A stretch of DNA of 25,310 nucleotides, from assembly GCF_000003605.2 (NCBI RefSeq), contig NW_003128370.1, positions 225,597 through 250,906 of the forward strand. The letters are read 5' to 3'. The DNA is from Saccoglossus kowalevskii. Its lineage: Eukaryota > Hemichordata > Enteropneusta > Harrimaniidae. Under the pieces are notes generated by a model. It did no database searches and had not been told where the DNA came from. It saw nothing but the letters and a program-made list of their open reading frames with translations. The number at the start of each line of letters is the position of its first letter. The stretch's first letter is position 1. Of this stretch, positions 1 to 12,100 are shown piece by piece. The position numbers were made by a program, and so were the translations under genes.

Positions 1-3000
1 GTTGTTAATAGTCTGCCTCTCATAATGCAATATACATACCTTCATTTACAATATTCCAATACACAATGTTGTATTTCGGGGGTATTTTAATTTGTAGCTT
101 CCGAGATTGCTGACATGGCAATTTGTTTACATTTGAGCTTAAACAACAGGCAGGGAGACAACGCACTTAACATTTTGCTCTTTTTTTGAATAACTCGATG
201 TTTTATGCGACTTTTTAACTGTTACAGATCCACGAATATATCACATTGTCCGTACAAGTTTTGTGTTGTTTGCTGGTGAGTCGGTAGATGTTTTTTCTTA
301 AGGCATTATACATTAATTTTATTGAAGCATGACAGTGACTGGTGTATATAACCTTTAATATTATATAGTTATATTTTTCCCTGAGTCGAACATTAAGTTA
401 AAGAATATAATTTGCATATGGGATTTGTACCACTCATGGGCTACGATTGCCATCACGTGATGATAGGTGTCATAACGCTTGCGTAACTTGCCAAGCCATA
501 CGCTTACCTCTAAGCCGCTGAATAAAACGTCCACTCATTCTTTGCTTTCTGTCATTTTCTAGACATTATATAACTAATTTTAATGAGGAATATAGGTTTG
601 AATAACAGTGTCGCCGAACATAAGTCTCATCTGTAAGTGAGCTTAGATGCAGTTATAAGATTGAACAATGCAACATAATTGGTTAAAAGAGTGTCTTGAC
701 ATCTACCCATTTACAACAACTCTCATATGTGGGTACAGTGACATTGAAGCCGTGAAATTATTCACACATTTCACACGCGCCTAATTCGATAAGTGTGCCC
801 ATGAAAGACAGTAATTCCCTTGATATAAAACCTCACATTTGCCGCGCGCACGTTGCAATTTGTTTACGCGTTAGATACATCAAACACCGCGAAACGCGAG
901 TACTTCACAGGGAAATATAGTGATTTCATCGTCTTTGTTGCTGAACCCGCGATGGTACAAAATCGACATGATATATTGTTCTACCGAGACATAAGACGAG
1001 ACAGCAAAATACTGAAGACTTTTTGTTTTGTTTTTGTTTATAAACTTCTAAATGCAATGTAACAATGCGCATAGATGAGATACTATTTTGAGCATACACA
1101 GAAAATACACGTATAAAGCTGAAAACAAGTAACAACCTTTGTATAAACCATACATCTAAGATCTATGTATAAATGCAAAGGGAAGTGTTTTGCCACGTTA
1201 CACTGTCGTTCAGTAGTGCACGTCTTGTTTGGAAAAGTTTATCTGCAGATTAAGTATGCATTCACGCATTTCAAATATTTATATAGCATCACGCCATTAG
1301 ACAACCCTATAGTGATTTTACGATACATTGACGTCATTACCGCTGGAATATCCGATGTTACACGTAATAGGCATTATTATACCCATTGATGCCGGAATCT
1401 GTAAATATAGAACATAACCCCTACACAGAGACACACGTGCGCACTTAATGACTGCCAAAGGTCAGTCCATTAATAATACTTGTATGGGTATCGCGATACA
1501 ATAGAGGGCCTTAAAATCAGATAATCACAACTTTCATTTCCAAATTGTCGAGACTGTATTTAACGAGTAACAGGGGCCAGGTCATGTCAGTGTTTTTAGA
1601 GAACAAATGCTGCTGAAATTTGAGTGGCTACGATGTCGGAGACTTGTTAGAATGTCAATTATTTCTCGTGTGTTCATTTTATGTTGCCAATTATACATGG
1701 CCGGGCAATAGAGTCATTGTACAGTGTAGTAAAACTTTGCGCGAGCCCACACGTATTTGTTTGACAACGCAAATTTGCATAAGTAACGCGTAGTTGAATG
1801 CCCCCACTCAAATAAAGACTTGTTATTGCTCATTTATTAGATTAGTACTGTGCAACATACAAACATTTTTTTTGCGCATCTGAGTGTTGTCGTTTTATGG
1901 CATTGTTCAAACGTACGTAAATGATTTAGACAGATTCAGAACTGAGGGTCGCAGTAATTTGAAATCACGGACAAATCCTCAAATATTTAAAATTCAATAA
2001 CTATATTTCACATTGTCGTTTTCCATAACGCCAAGATGGTTAGAAGAGAGCCGTTAACACAGGATTATAGAATAACTCACAATATATACTTTAGTTTATG
2101 CAAATTACACCGACATTTCCTTGGAGAAAAACACAGAAGTTCATAGAAGAAAATTGGCAATAATCCAACTACGAACACATTCGGTAAATTCAATTACGAC
2201 GACAATCAGAAATCAATGTCAATATTGATGCAGAAAAGTACAGCGACATTTCACTTGCGTGGACGGGTGCGGGCAACTGACAAGCTTGCATTCACACTGA
2301 TTGGTCAGACGCGGGGTCGGCAGATGACATGCAAAACATTAAGTGTTATTGTGCCAGGATTCTTTCTTGATCAAAGCAGTGCTTGCTACCGAGAGCACGG
2401 ACATTCAAATCACCACACAAATTTGACAAGAAAACTCAAGATGACAAAACAATTATTAACTGTAAGCTTCATATAAATATATGCGTCTCGGTGGATAATT
2501 ATCACATCCGGGTGATAAACCTTCATATAACCACAGTTACAGTTAATGATTGGATTTTACTTCCAGGATAGATAATATAATTTTAAGATTGCAGCTTGTA
2601 AGGTGTGGGGGTAGTAACACTTGACAATCTGAATTATTCGGCATAGTCTTACAAAACGTTTTCAACACAAGCGCCGTGTTGCTTAGGGATTTGCTTCCAC
2701 ACACCTGTCCGAGTAAATAAAAAACGACATTTTGTCTTCACGATCAAATTAACCTAACGCAACGTAGAGGTTGCAAGGTCCTTATTGGATAATCAACCAT
2801 TTAGGAACTGGTGCGCGTCAACAGTGAATCGTGGTGAATGATAACCAATACGAAGTTTGAGCGTAAGAAACGTCGTAGAAAATACTGTTATTTGCGTTCG
2901 CTGCAAAAACAATTCTCGGCTAATAAGTATGCCGACCATTCCCAGTTCACAGTTAAAAACGCTCGATAAACCCATGCAACGCACGTACATCGCAGTACTC

Positions 3001-3888
3001 TGCGGACACAGCTTAGCAAAAAAGTGTTAATTTATATCTACCCCATCGCCGTAAGATTATTTATTCTGAATTCCCGAAAGAGTCATAGACGCTTCCCCCC
3101 TGTATTATCTAATCCTCAGAGTGTTAACGTTATTCAATGACTTGACAATAACCTATACATGAATTACGTATCTTAGTCACCTTTGCTTTTCTTGGACATA
3201 TATCTAACTGATTGCATCCTGAGTGGGCGTATATGTCTGTGGTTTACATCCGTATTGTAAGATGGTATGTCTTCGTTTAACATCCACCGATTACGGTCAC
3301 CATTGTTACATCATACGTACTTGTTATGCTTTTTTGTGAGATTTCGTTAACAAATTATCAAAATAAAAGTATTCTTGAGCTTATCTGGAAACGTATTTAA
3401 GTAAGAATTTATTAATAAAATATCACCAATGACTACAAATATAAAAAGCTATTTATTTTCAAACCTTTCAAATTATACAATTGTTCGCGTAACTGGTAAT
3501 CGATATACGGTTTATGTACTTATTCGGAGGACATTGGCAATTGATAGGACTAACACGGTTAATTAAATATTAAAGTTAATCGTGAACGTGGGCGACTTCA
3601 TTTGTAGCGATTGATGCGTGAACTCACCGATAGTCAATACGTATGAGAAACAGAAGAGAGGAGAATACACGAACACCAGTGCCACCATTTAACATAATAC
3701 GGATGAATATTCATTGCAATCACATATAAGACCGACTGTCATCTTTTTACAGTACTATTTTTGTGTGGGTGTTCAACGTTTATCGCCGCACATCCTCAAC
3801 ACTTTTACCGTTTGACATTTACCCAAACTAAGACGCCAAAATGCAATACCCGCAATCTTTACAGCAATACTAGTATGCGCCTTCGTAC

Positions 3889-3938
3889 TTGCCGTCAAAT
3901 CATTGAGCATGCGCACACGCACAATGATTTGACGGCAA
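3889..3938. repeat. Perfect 17-bp inverted repeat with 16-nt loop
   Basis: The left arm TTGCCGTCAAATCATTG (3889-3905) is matched exactly by its reverse complement at 3922-3938. The loop is AGCATGCGCACACGCA. Flanking bases do not pair, and I see no clear target-site duplication. It is too short for a typical miRNA precursor; a fold-back element remnant or a cruciform/hairpin site is possible. Confidence 0.85.
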
Positions 3939-6918
3939 TAACCAGTCGTTCAGACCCTAAGATAAAATAATGGCGTTTTCGCTCCGGTTGTATATAAATG
4001 TACGTGTTTTTTGTTAGTAAAATAACTTATGGATGACATTGTCACAGCAGATCGTGAACTAGTGCTGATCAGTGAGCGACATTTCGCATGCTGGTTGTCA
4101 TAAACATATGACGTCACAGAGCGACGGCCTGTACTATTTTTTATACTGTCCTCCAAACACCTCATCGAAAGTACGAGAGCCACGAGACCCACGAAACTTG
4201 CTTCTATGGTCTATTGATTTCTAACTAGAAGTATAAAACTTATGGTGCTATATCTCTGTTTATTTAACTTTTACCTATCGTGTATCCAGCAGTTGCAGCG
4301 TTAGTATCTATTTGTGTATTCGATTCAATTTCGTAAGGTACTCATTGAGTACAATATATTTTAACCAGATCGTATCGTGTACCATCATTAGGTAAATAAA
4401 TGGTACACACATTTGTATTCGTTCTATTAGCGCCACGCGTATATGATTTGTTTACTTGATTTGCATAAGTAGTTTAGGTCAACTTCACCAGTAGTCGATA
4501 TTTATGTCACGGCTAACGCAAGATACATGTAATAGAAGTATAAATATGCATATGAATGTTATTACAGTGAATACTCACTGAATATTGTACTTGTATAATG
4601 GCGTCTTGTCACGGAGTCACAATGACAGTATCTGTCATTTTATGTTTCCATAGAGAGTGTGAAGTACCATACAAGTAACGTGTTACATTTGTCTGGCATT
4701 TTGCGTAATATTGTGACAGGGTGTATATAAAGCTTAATCGCCACAGAAAACTAATTTCATGTGAGGTGGATGGATACGCAAAAAAACCGTACACAGGTTT
4801 GCACGAGTCGTACACACGCTTTAATGATTCGTCTCGTATAGAAGAGGACTATTGCCATTAAGAAGTTACGATTCACCTTAGACGACTTGTAACACTCAAA
4901 CCCGTTTATTTAACCTATAATTTGTAGCTTTTTCCCTGAGTCTATTTTTCATTAAACACGAAAAGTTGGTAAAATTCGACACAGTCGAGCTCGTCATAAC
5001 ACAATCTGAGTATTAGTAATCACGAAGTCACCACGAGGCAATTGATATTCTGGTTTGCTAAGGTCGTTTGAGCAGTTGATAGACCGCAGCACCTCACGGA
5101 ATCTGCCGTTGCATTTCATGGTGATTCGCTGCCTTGATAATCACCGACGGGTAGAAAAAGACACATTAAATCTACTCGGAAAATCTGGTGACCTCTGGGT
5201 TCTTAATTTGTTCACTCAATACTCTTTTACAAAATAATGATCTGTAACACCAATGATCCCACAGGTGTCACGTTAGATTGCATTTACTTTTACACACACT
5301 ATATGACTTTAACGAGTCGAATAAATGTGGGTAAACGCTAGATGTTATAGTTAGTATCATGCGCGCATCTTAGAACGTGTAGCTATAAAAACAACAAAAT
5401 TGAACCCCATAGCTTTGTTAGTATTGATCGATTCTCAATGAATTTTTATTCATCTCGGGCATCTTTTAAAATAAAAACGTCCGAGTGATTTAGATTATTT
5501 TCTAAGGGGTAATAATATTATATCTCCTTCAGACATCAAATTATGATGAATTGCGTTCGTTTGCGCAAGTAGAATTCCGCGATCTAAATGACAAGTACAA
5601 CCTTTTCAATTGACTTTACGCATATCTTAGCACATGACCGGCCCCAGGACTAATAAGTGAAAGAAAATAACTCAATGTCCGCCAATGTTTCTCGAGTAAG
5701 GTTTAATTTATAACCACAATTAATTAAGGCAACTTCCCTTAATGGTCGTAAAGCATGAGTATAATTTCCACATTAAATCATCAGATACCCGCTCGTATTA
5801 AACACAACCGGATCGAGCGTCTTCTTTGTCAATAGCCCGCGGTGAATATTTTATCATCGGCTTTTACGGGGGTATGGTACGAGGATTGAAAAAACAGTCC
5901 GATAGCGGCGCACTATACTTGTTGAGTTGAGGATGTGTAGATATGTGAATCTTTGCTGTCTAACCGGTTCGAAACACACTGCTTTATTTAGTGAAGTACG
6001 AGAACACAGTCTAAGTATAGAATAGGAAAGGGATGGAAAATAAACGTAGAAGCGGGGCCGATAAGCGTCTAGATTTCTATGCTATTTAGATCCGACAACT
6101 AACAAACAGCTGATTTTTTGCAAAGTCAATTTGAATTCAATATTTTGGCATCACTTCACTTGGTACGAGAAAGAAGGTGACATTTGTGTAACGCTATTCA
6201 AGCTCGTTAATGCGTTTTAAACTATAGAAGTGAAATTAATCATAAAGCCAGTATCATGATGAAAATGGAACATCAAAATCAGATGAAATGGAAATATTAA
6301 AAATAAAGGCAATAACAACAATTAAAATAGAAGATTCTGTAAGACAATGCCGGAATGGAAATAAAACTTCACAAACTTACAATACCAATATGGCTTGAAA
6401 CATATCCTACACACTAGTCTCGGTAATTTAAATAATTAGGTTTAAAAGCCAGAGTATGAACAAAATAAGTAACTACTGTGTAACTTACGCATGTATGCAC
6501 AAACTCGGACAAGCTGTTTTTACAACACAATTCAATCACCACCACCAACAGCTTGCTTTCCACACAACTTGTTCTCGGTGACTGCGGGGAAAAAAAATAA
6601 ACCTCAAATTGTAAACTTTGTCGTGCCATGAAACAAAGTTAGTTCAAATATTGTGACAGGAAATGTCTCTGACACAGACACTTGATATGCGTACATTATT
6701 CATTGGTTGCCCAAGTCAAAAATGAAGAGTAAGTTCATCCCAAGCCAAGAAATGATTTAAGATGTTACGAAAGGAACCAGCAAATTGTGATCTGACGTAT
6801 CGATGTAAAACCATCCATGGCATAAGCGTATTGGACATATGATTATACAGTACCGACAATAATGCAAGGTTAATGTCCACTACGTTACCTTATAGGTGAT
6901 TCAAAGAACTGTATGATC

Positions 6919-6983
6919 AGCCAATAAATAAACTCGGCGCCATTCCGTGGTCAATAGCCAATAAATAAACTCGGCGCCATTCC
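6919..6983. repeat. Two direct copies of a 28-mer, period 37 bp
   Basis: The 28 bases at 6919-6946 (starting agccaataaataaactcg and ending gccattcc) recur identically at 6956-6983, separated by 9 bases. The flanks diverge after the copies, although part of the spacer (gtggtcaa versus aaggccaa) is also similar. This is a recent local tandem duplication with a CCAAT-containing unit. Confidence 0.9.
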
Positions 6984-8457
6984 AAGGCCAAGTGTGTTAA
7001 GATGCTCGGCGTAACACAGCAAGACACACAACATAATGCTTTATTTGTGATTTGTGTTTCATTAGGGATGTTTACCGTGTTTAACACGCTGTTTCACGTG
7101 CTATGAACGGGATCGATTACTAGTATATGTTTGCATATATGAAACAACGAACCATCAAACAAACACAAATTATCTTGCCATAGTAACAGTGTATTTTTCA
7201 AAACGTGTAACCGCTGCTTGTAGAACATTTTTTAATTACATTAATGTTATTCCTAGCGTAACCTATATTCTATCTCAACAAACTGTGATGTTTTCATTTC
7301 GATAAACACGATTCAAGCGTCGTGGTTTACATATGGTGCTGTTATTCATTTTGAAAAACCGCCTGCAGTGCGATAACATAGTATGTTAGGGTTGATAGCA
7401 TGACTTCTGGTGGGCGTGAGCATAACGGTAAATACGGTACATAGAGTATATTTATTTGATATATATATCGGGTATACAGCGGATTTGACGTCTTTTTATA
7501 GCCAATGATCGTTGCCTAGTAGGCTAAGTGACTTTATTAATCGTTTGGTATATTTGTAAACGAGATTTGTGACACTTTTAGCGAACTATCGACACTGGAA
7601 TATTTATTTTGTCGAATATTCCCGTTTTTCATTCAGGTCAGCAAACCAGCTGACAGCCTTTTCAAAATCTCCTCCATACTCGCATAGTGCATACTCTAAA
7701 TTACTGAAATATATTGATTTCCCGGTCTATACATGGTCAAACATGTCATAAAAGAATTATACATGTCCAGAATGCTAATGGTGTCACCAACACTTGGAAT
7801 GAATACTAGGCATGCGTTCTATTATCTTGTGTAGAATGTATCACGGGGGTATTGTATCAAAGAGGGTTTAAAAGAATAACAGTAACGGTATACTGCGATG
7901 GATGGTGAGCCACCGATCGATGTTGAACTATGAATAAACACATGTCCGTGTTTAATTAATTACATGTAGTTGTGGTGGTGTTGGCTTGAGCGGGGTTAAT
8001 TCCTACTAATTGTTATCAACCGGCCTTATTTAACAGAAAGGAGGCACACTGCAATACATTTTCCAATCCCACGCACGTATAACCCCCAGTGGAACTGTAT
8101 TCAGACTAACCAATGTTAGTTAGAGTGAACCATGTCATTTATTTCCACATGTCATCACACCCAATACGTCATTGCACGCAATTTACATATTTCAGTATTA
8201 CAATAACACTTGTTCGGTAAGGATGTGGAAATTATCACAAAACGCAATATATGTAGATTAAATTGAGAAAAAATAAAGTAAATAATTGATTTGATGTGAT
8301 ACAAACACCACGTTAAACGGAACCTTCAATAAAGAATAAATAAAATGCAAATGTATTGATGTAACTTGCTTTCTCTTCTATTTTAAGGCGAGAAAGACTA
8401 TTGGACGTATTGAACAGGGTCACTGAAACATGTCCAGCTGTTCACTATATAGTTCAA

Positions 8458-8471
8458 GTTGCCATGGGAAC
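8458..8471. promoter_or_regulatory. X-box-like (RFX/DAF-19) site upstream of the receptor
   Basis: GTTGCCATGGGAAC differs at one base from the palindromic X-box GTTGCCATGGCAAC and fits the degenerate ciliary-gene consensus RYYNYYATRRNRAC. It lies 366 bases before the start codon, a common promoter distance for such sites. TATATAG sits just upstream at 8446-8452. Binding is inferred from the sequence match only. Confidence 0.4.
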
Positions 8472-8719
8472 ACCGAGACAAACACCTCTTCACTCGACTT
8501 ATTTGACCGATGAGCCGTCGTCATTCTGTAACATACTTTTGGTACGCCGACTGATTTAGTTGTGGAGTGTCATCGAATTTGGTAACTTAAAGCGCATGCC
8601 CAGGATCGCATGTTGATTTATATTTGTCGACCTCTCGATAAATTTAAATAATCAACACTTAATACCTGTATTATAGATTTTGTATCCAGATGTGAATAGG
8701 ATTAGAATGAGAAAAGCGT

Positions 8720-8730
8720 TATAATATATG
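8720..8730 (+). promoter_or_regulatory. Possible TATA-like element of the receptor promoter
   Basis: TATAATATATG lies 108-118 bases before the ATG. It could direct initiation at the pyrimidine-rich segment near 8750-8765, giving a 5' UTR of about 75-90 bases. In AT-rich DNA such strings are common, so this is weak. The 5' end could equally come from an upstream untranslated exon. Confidence 0.2.
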
Positions 8731-8837
8731 AACAGTCATTTCAGCATTTCGTATTGTGTTCATCTACGTCCGCACTGAACGAGGAACGAGAATAACTGAA
8801 CAAGCTGTCCATTGGATAACATCCGACCTTCCAAATA

Positions 8838-9150
8838 ATGAATACAACAGCAAATATCACAGAGTATTACCCGTCTCCTCCGTTTGACCCTGGACCAACA
8901 TGGTCAATTGTGCTGAAGAGCTTTCTGTTCTTGGTTATTGTTATTATCACGATCGTCGGCAATGCTATCGTCATCACTATCGTATTCAAGAACCGTAGTA
9001 TGCGTAACGTTACCAACTACTACATAGTCAACCTGGCGGCCGCCGATTTGCTCATAGCCTCTTTCACTGAGTGGGCTTTCGTAGTGGATCATTTCACCCG
9101 CAACTATCCATTCGGGGGATTCATGTGCAAGTTCAGTTTCACTGTTCAAG
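8838..9150 (+). CDS. Receptor exon 1: N-terminus, TM1, TM2, start of TM3
   Basis: This exon encodes residues 1-104 plus the first base of codon 105. The start ATG is the first in-frame ATG after an in-frame TAA at 8817-8819 and has A at -3. The N-terminus is short, with two N-glycosylation sequons and a Pro-rich stretch (residues 12-20), and no signal peptide is evident. TM1 spans about 24-49 (GN at 41-42), intracellular loop 1 holds MRNVTNY (55-61) and TM2 about 62-84 (LAAAD at 66-70). TM3 begins at C97. The exon ends CAAG and is followed by a strong donor, gtgagt. Two usual class A positions differ: the loop-1 Trp is Y90, and the TM2 Pro at 2.59 is W79, preceded by E78. An ATG at 8728 would give a 16-codon upstream reading frame ending at 8778 if transcription starts above it. 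Confidence 0.93.
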
Positions 9151-12100
9151 GTGAGTTTTCTACAAGTGTATGTTGTGTGTGGTATACATCAGTTGCGTGA
9201 TCTGGATTGGCAGCCTATTCAATTCATGGAACGTAACGTTATCGTCACTAATCCATCATACATGTATTTCAAATACCACGTGTAGTTTGCAAAATAAAAC
9301 AAAACACACACACACAAGTTTCTCTGTTGAACAGTGTGTATTAAACATCGTCCTATTTTAAGACTCACCTCTTATTTTGATAGTGACTTGGGTCAATTCA
9401 CCACGAAATACTGAATACACAACAGTACATTGATTGAGGTAATGTCGAAAGTGTTTCAGCCCCGTTTTTGTGTATTAATTCGCAATGATACATTATTCTG
9501 GCGATTTCTGTACCAACCTTAATATATTAGGAATAGAAATTTACATAAGTGAAATGTATGTCAAATTTTATTTGTGGTGCTAAATGTGTAATCGCGTATT
9601 ATCGTGAAACATACAACATTACTGCTAGTCTATCGATTGAGCAGGGCCACACAACACACATTTCACGTTAACGTGAGGGTACTCTTCCCCGCTACGTACG
9701 CGTGTACCTTAAAACAGCGAACGGAATTTATTTTGTTATGGAAACATCTATGTTGTTTACCAAGAATGATGTTTGCGCATTACTCTGTGCTGTCAATTCG
9801 ACATTTATGAATATCGCGACTATAAATTCAAAATGTTATGCTTCAAAGTATAAAATAGTTAAACTGGGTAATTATGTAAATATGCTGCTTGTTTGGTTTT
9901 GATACGTTTGTTTCAGCCATCCTATGATATAGGGTGTAGATCCTTGCATATTATTGACTATCGCGATAATAAAATCATTCACTACTCGATTGTTCATTGA
10001 CATTTAATTTAAATTAATAAATATGTGTGACTTTTAAAAGTGTCACATACTGTTTTTGACACACCATCAACTCTACGCTTTTTACTCAAGAATAAATACG
10101 TTATTAGACAAAAATAAGATTAATGGAAAGCATTGTTTCATAAAAATGAATAGAATTTTCTACTAAATCGTCAAAATCATAAGTACACATCTTACATGTG
10201 ATTTTCACAGTGTGCTACTAATACGATTTCTTTTTAATCATACAAGTCAATGGTGAAATGGCTGAAAAATCACAGTTTTCCATATGTTTTGTACAAAATG
10301 TTTTTCGGCGTCCGTATACTTTATTTCGGCTTTAACATCAAATAAAAACATACTGCAAGAGTCAAGTAAATCTGACCATCTGTCAAAAATATTGACAACA
10401 TAAGGCAATGTAAATGTAGTTGTGAACGTATCTTGTGTGCGGCAAAGTAATACAAGTCTTTCCTCCAGCGCATCGTCGCTATAATGCCTTGGTTAAATTT
10501 CGGCTCATGTTTTGTTCTTAAAGAAGTTGGACATTCATGTAAAATTTTTCTGATTTCTGAGCCTGTAAATAATACAGACAAATCATAGGAAATCTGCATT
10601 TAAAAAAAATATGATTAAACATTGATAAACATCTACCAGTTTGACTTCGGATACAGTGTTGTATGCCATCAACATGATATTTAAAACGTCAAATTCATTT
10701 TGTGGACTTCAGCACGTATATTAAACATCGTCAGTATATTCAGAATATCCGAACATGTCGACGAATTCCAACGTGATGCTTAATTTAATGAAATATCCAA
10801 TAATTTCGAATTAATTGTGAAATAAGCAATAAAATTGTAAACCAACTTTAAGCAACTTCTCTGTGGATGAGTCTAAAAACTGCTTCAATGCGTCAGAATT
10901 GCTATTAAATTTACATGGTTATAGCGGCGAGAATATTTGATACTTGACAGGGATCAAAAGATTGTACTAATGTAGAAGAATGTCTAAAATGTGTCTTAAG
11001 TCATATTTCACCAAGCCTTCTCACGTGTTTGGATCACTACATGATGGGGAGGGGAGACGCTCGGAAACAATACACGTACATGGCTATAAATATTAAGTCA
11101 TTGTATATGACATAGTCTTCGTTCTTTTGTTAGTGACGGTATCAGTAAATACAATGTATGATACATCAATTGATTTGGAACCAAATATCAAAACGAAACA
11201 TGTGTGTTGTTCATACCAAATCAGTTAAAGCATGTCTGAGAAATGGTTTATGACATTTTGTGTTGCTACCAGTCTGCCAAAAGTCATCGAGACAAAAAAC
11301 AAATAATCGTGCTAACGTATACCATTATATTGTCGTGGGAAACGGTTGATGTTCAAATATTGCAATTTTATGGGATTTTTTTTAACAAATTGGGCGCTCA
11401 TTAGCTAAATTTTCTCGAGATTTAAAAATGACTAACGGACATTATGCAACCCATTATTCTTTGAATATCTCTGAGAAACGGACAGAACACTTTACACGGC
11501 CATTTTGAATCAAAACACGAAACGAAATGACGTGCACCAGTAACCTACCATGATTACTTTCAACACTAAGTTTGAATGAAATCAATCACGAAATGACCGA
11601 GAAACGGTTGATGACATGTTTAATTGTAGATTTTCTGGTATTTTAGGGTCAACGAATGGCCGTCGGTTGGTTAATGGTCAATCAAACGAAAAACAAATTG
11701 ACATGCATATGTATCCTAATAGAATTTAAACTTCGAACAAAATCGGTCCAGGCATGTCCGACAAATGACGATGGATGGACGCGTGGAACCCCAAACAGTT
11801 TTAGTTCCAGTTTATGACTTGTTGATGAATTAAAAAGTGTAAAAAACGAAACATTACTGGTCAAAGTCTTATGCTGGGAGGTGTGTGTAAAAATAGATAT
11901 CTGGGAAACTGCAGTATATAAGATATGTATAGTATATATATATATATATATAGTTGCGTTATATATTCCTTTTTCTTATAATTTGTTTTATTTCAGTTTA
12001 TTTTTATTATAGTTTATTACAGTTTATTTTTATTGTTATTTGAACTTTCTAGCCTCCGCGCCGTAAATACACAAAACTCTTTAACCGGAATTAGGTTTAT

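Larger units (their letters stand above)
1..8400. other. Upstream non-coding region, no gene recognised
   Basis: The DNA is AT-rich with stops in all frames. The open frames present are short (up to about 86 codons), show no recognisable domain and lack convincing splice partners. It holds the inverted repeat at 3889-3938, the duplicated 28-mer at 6919-6983 and a 14-base phrase (TTTTTCCCTGAGTC) shared near 375 and 4928, which may be a remnant of a dispersed repeat. It is probably intergenic, but unseen 5' UTR exons of the receptor or of a neighbouring gene cannot be excluded. Confidence 0.6.

Noticed and set aside
1329-1336. Perfect CRE octamer TGACGTCA (also at 4109-4116)
   Set aside because: A palindromic 8-mer is expected by chance in a window of this size, and neither copy lies near a supported promoter.
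5958-5975. GGTTCGAAAC resembling a tRNA B-box
   Set aside because: No matching A-box or cloverleaf arms upstream; no acceptor stem could be formed.
8904-9149. Minus-strand open frame opposite exon 1
   Set aside because: It is the antisense shadow of the receptor exon, whose plus-strand product has clear GPCR motifs.
10321-10599. 92-codon minus-strand open frame with an [13 protein letters not shown]-like stretch
   Set aside because: The first part vaguely recalls transposon-derived invertebrate proteins, but the resemblance stops after about 15 residues, and there is no continuation in another frame that I could follow.
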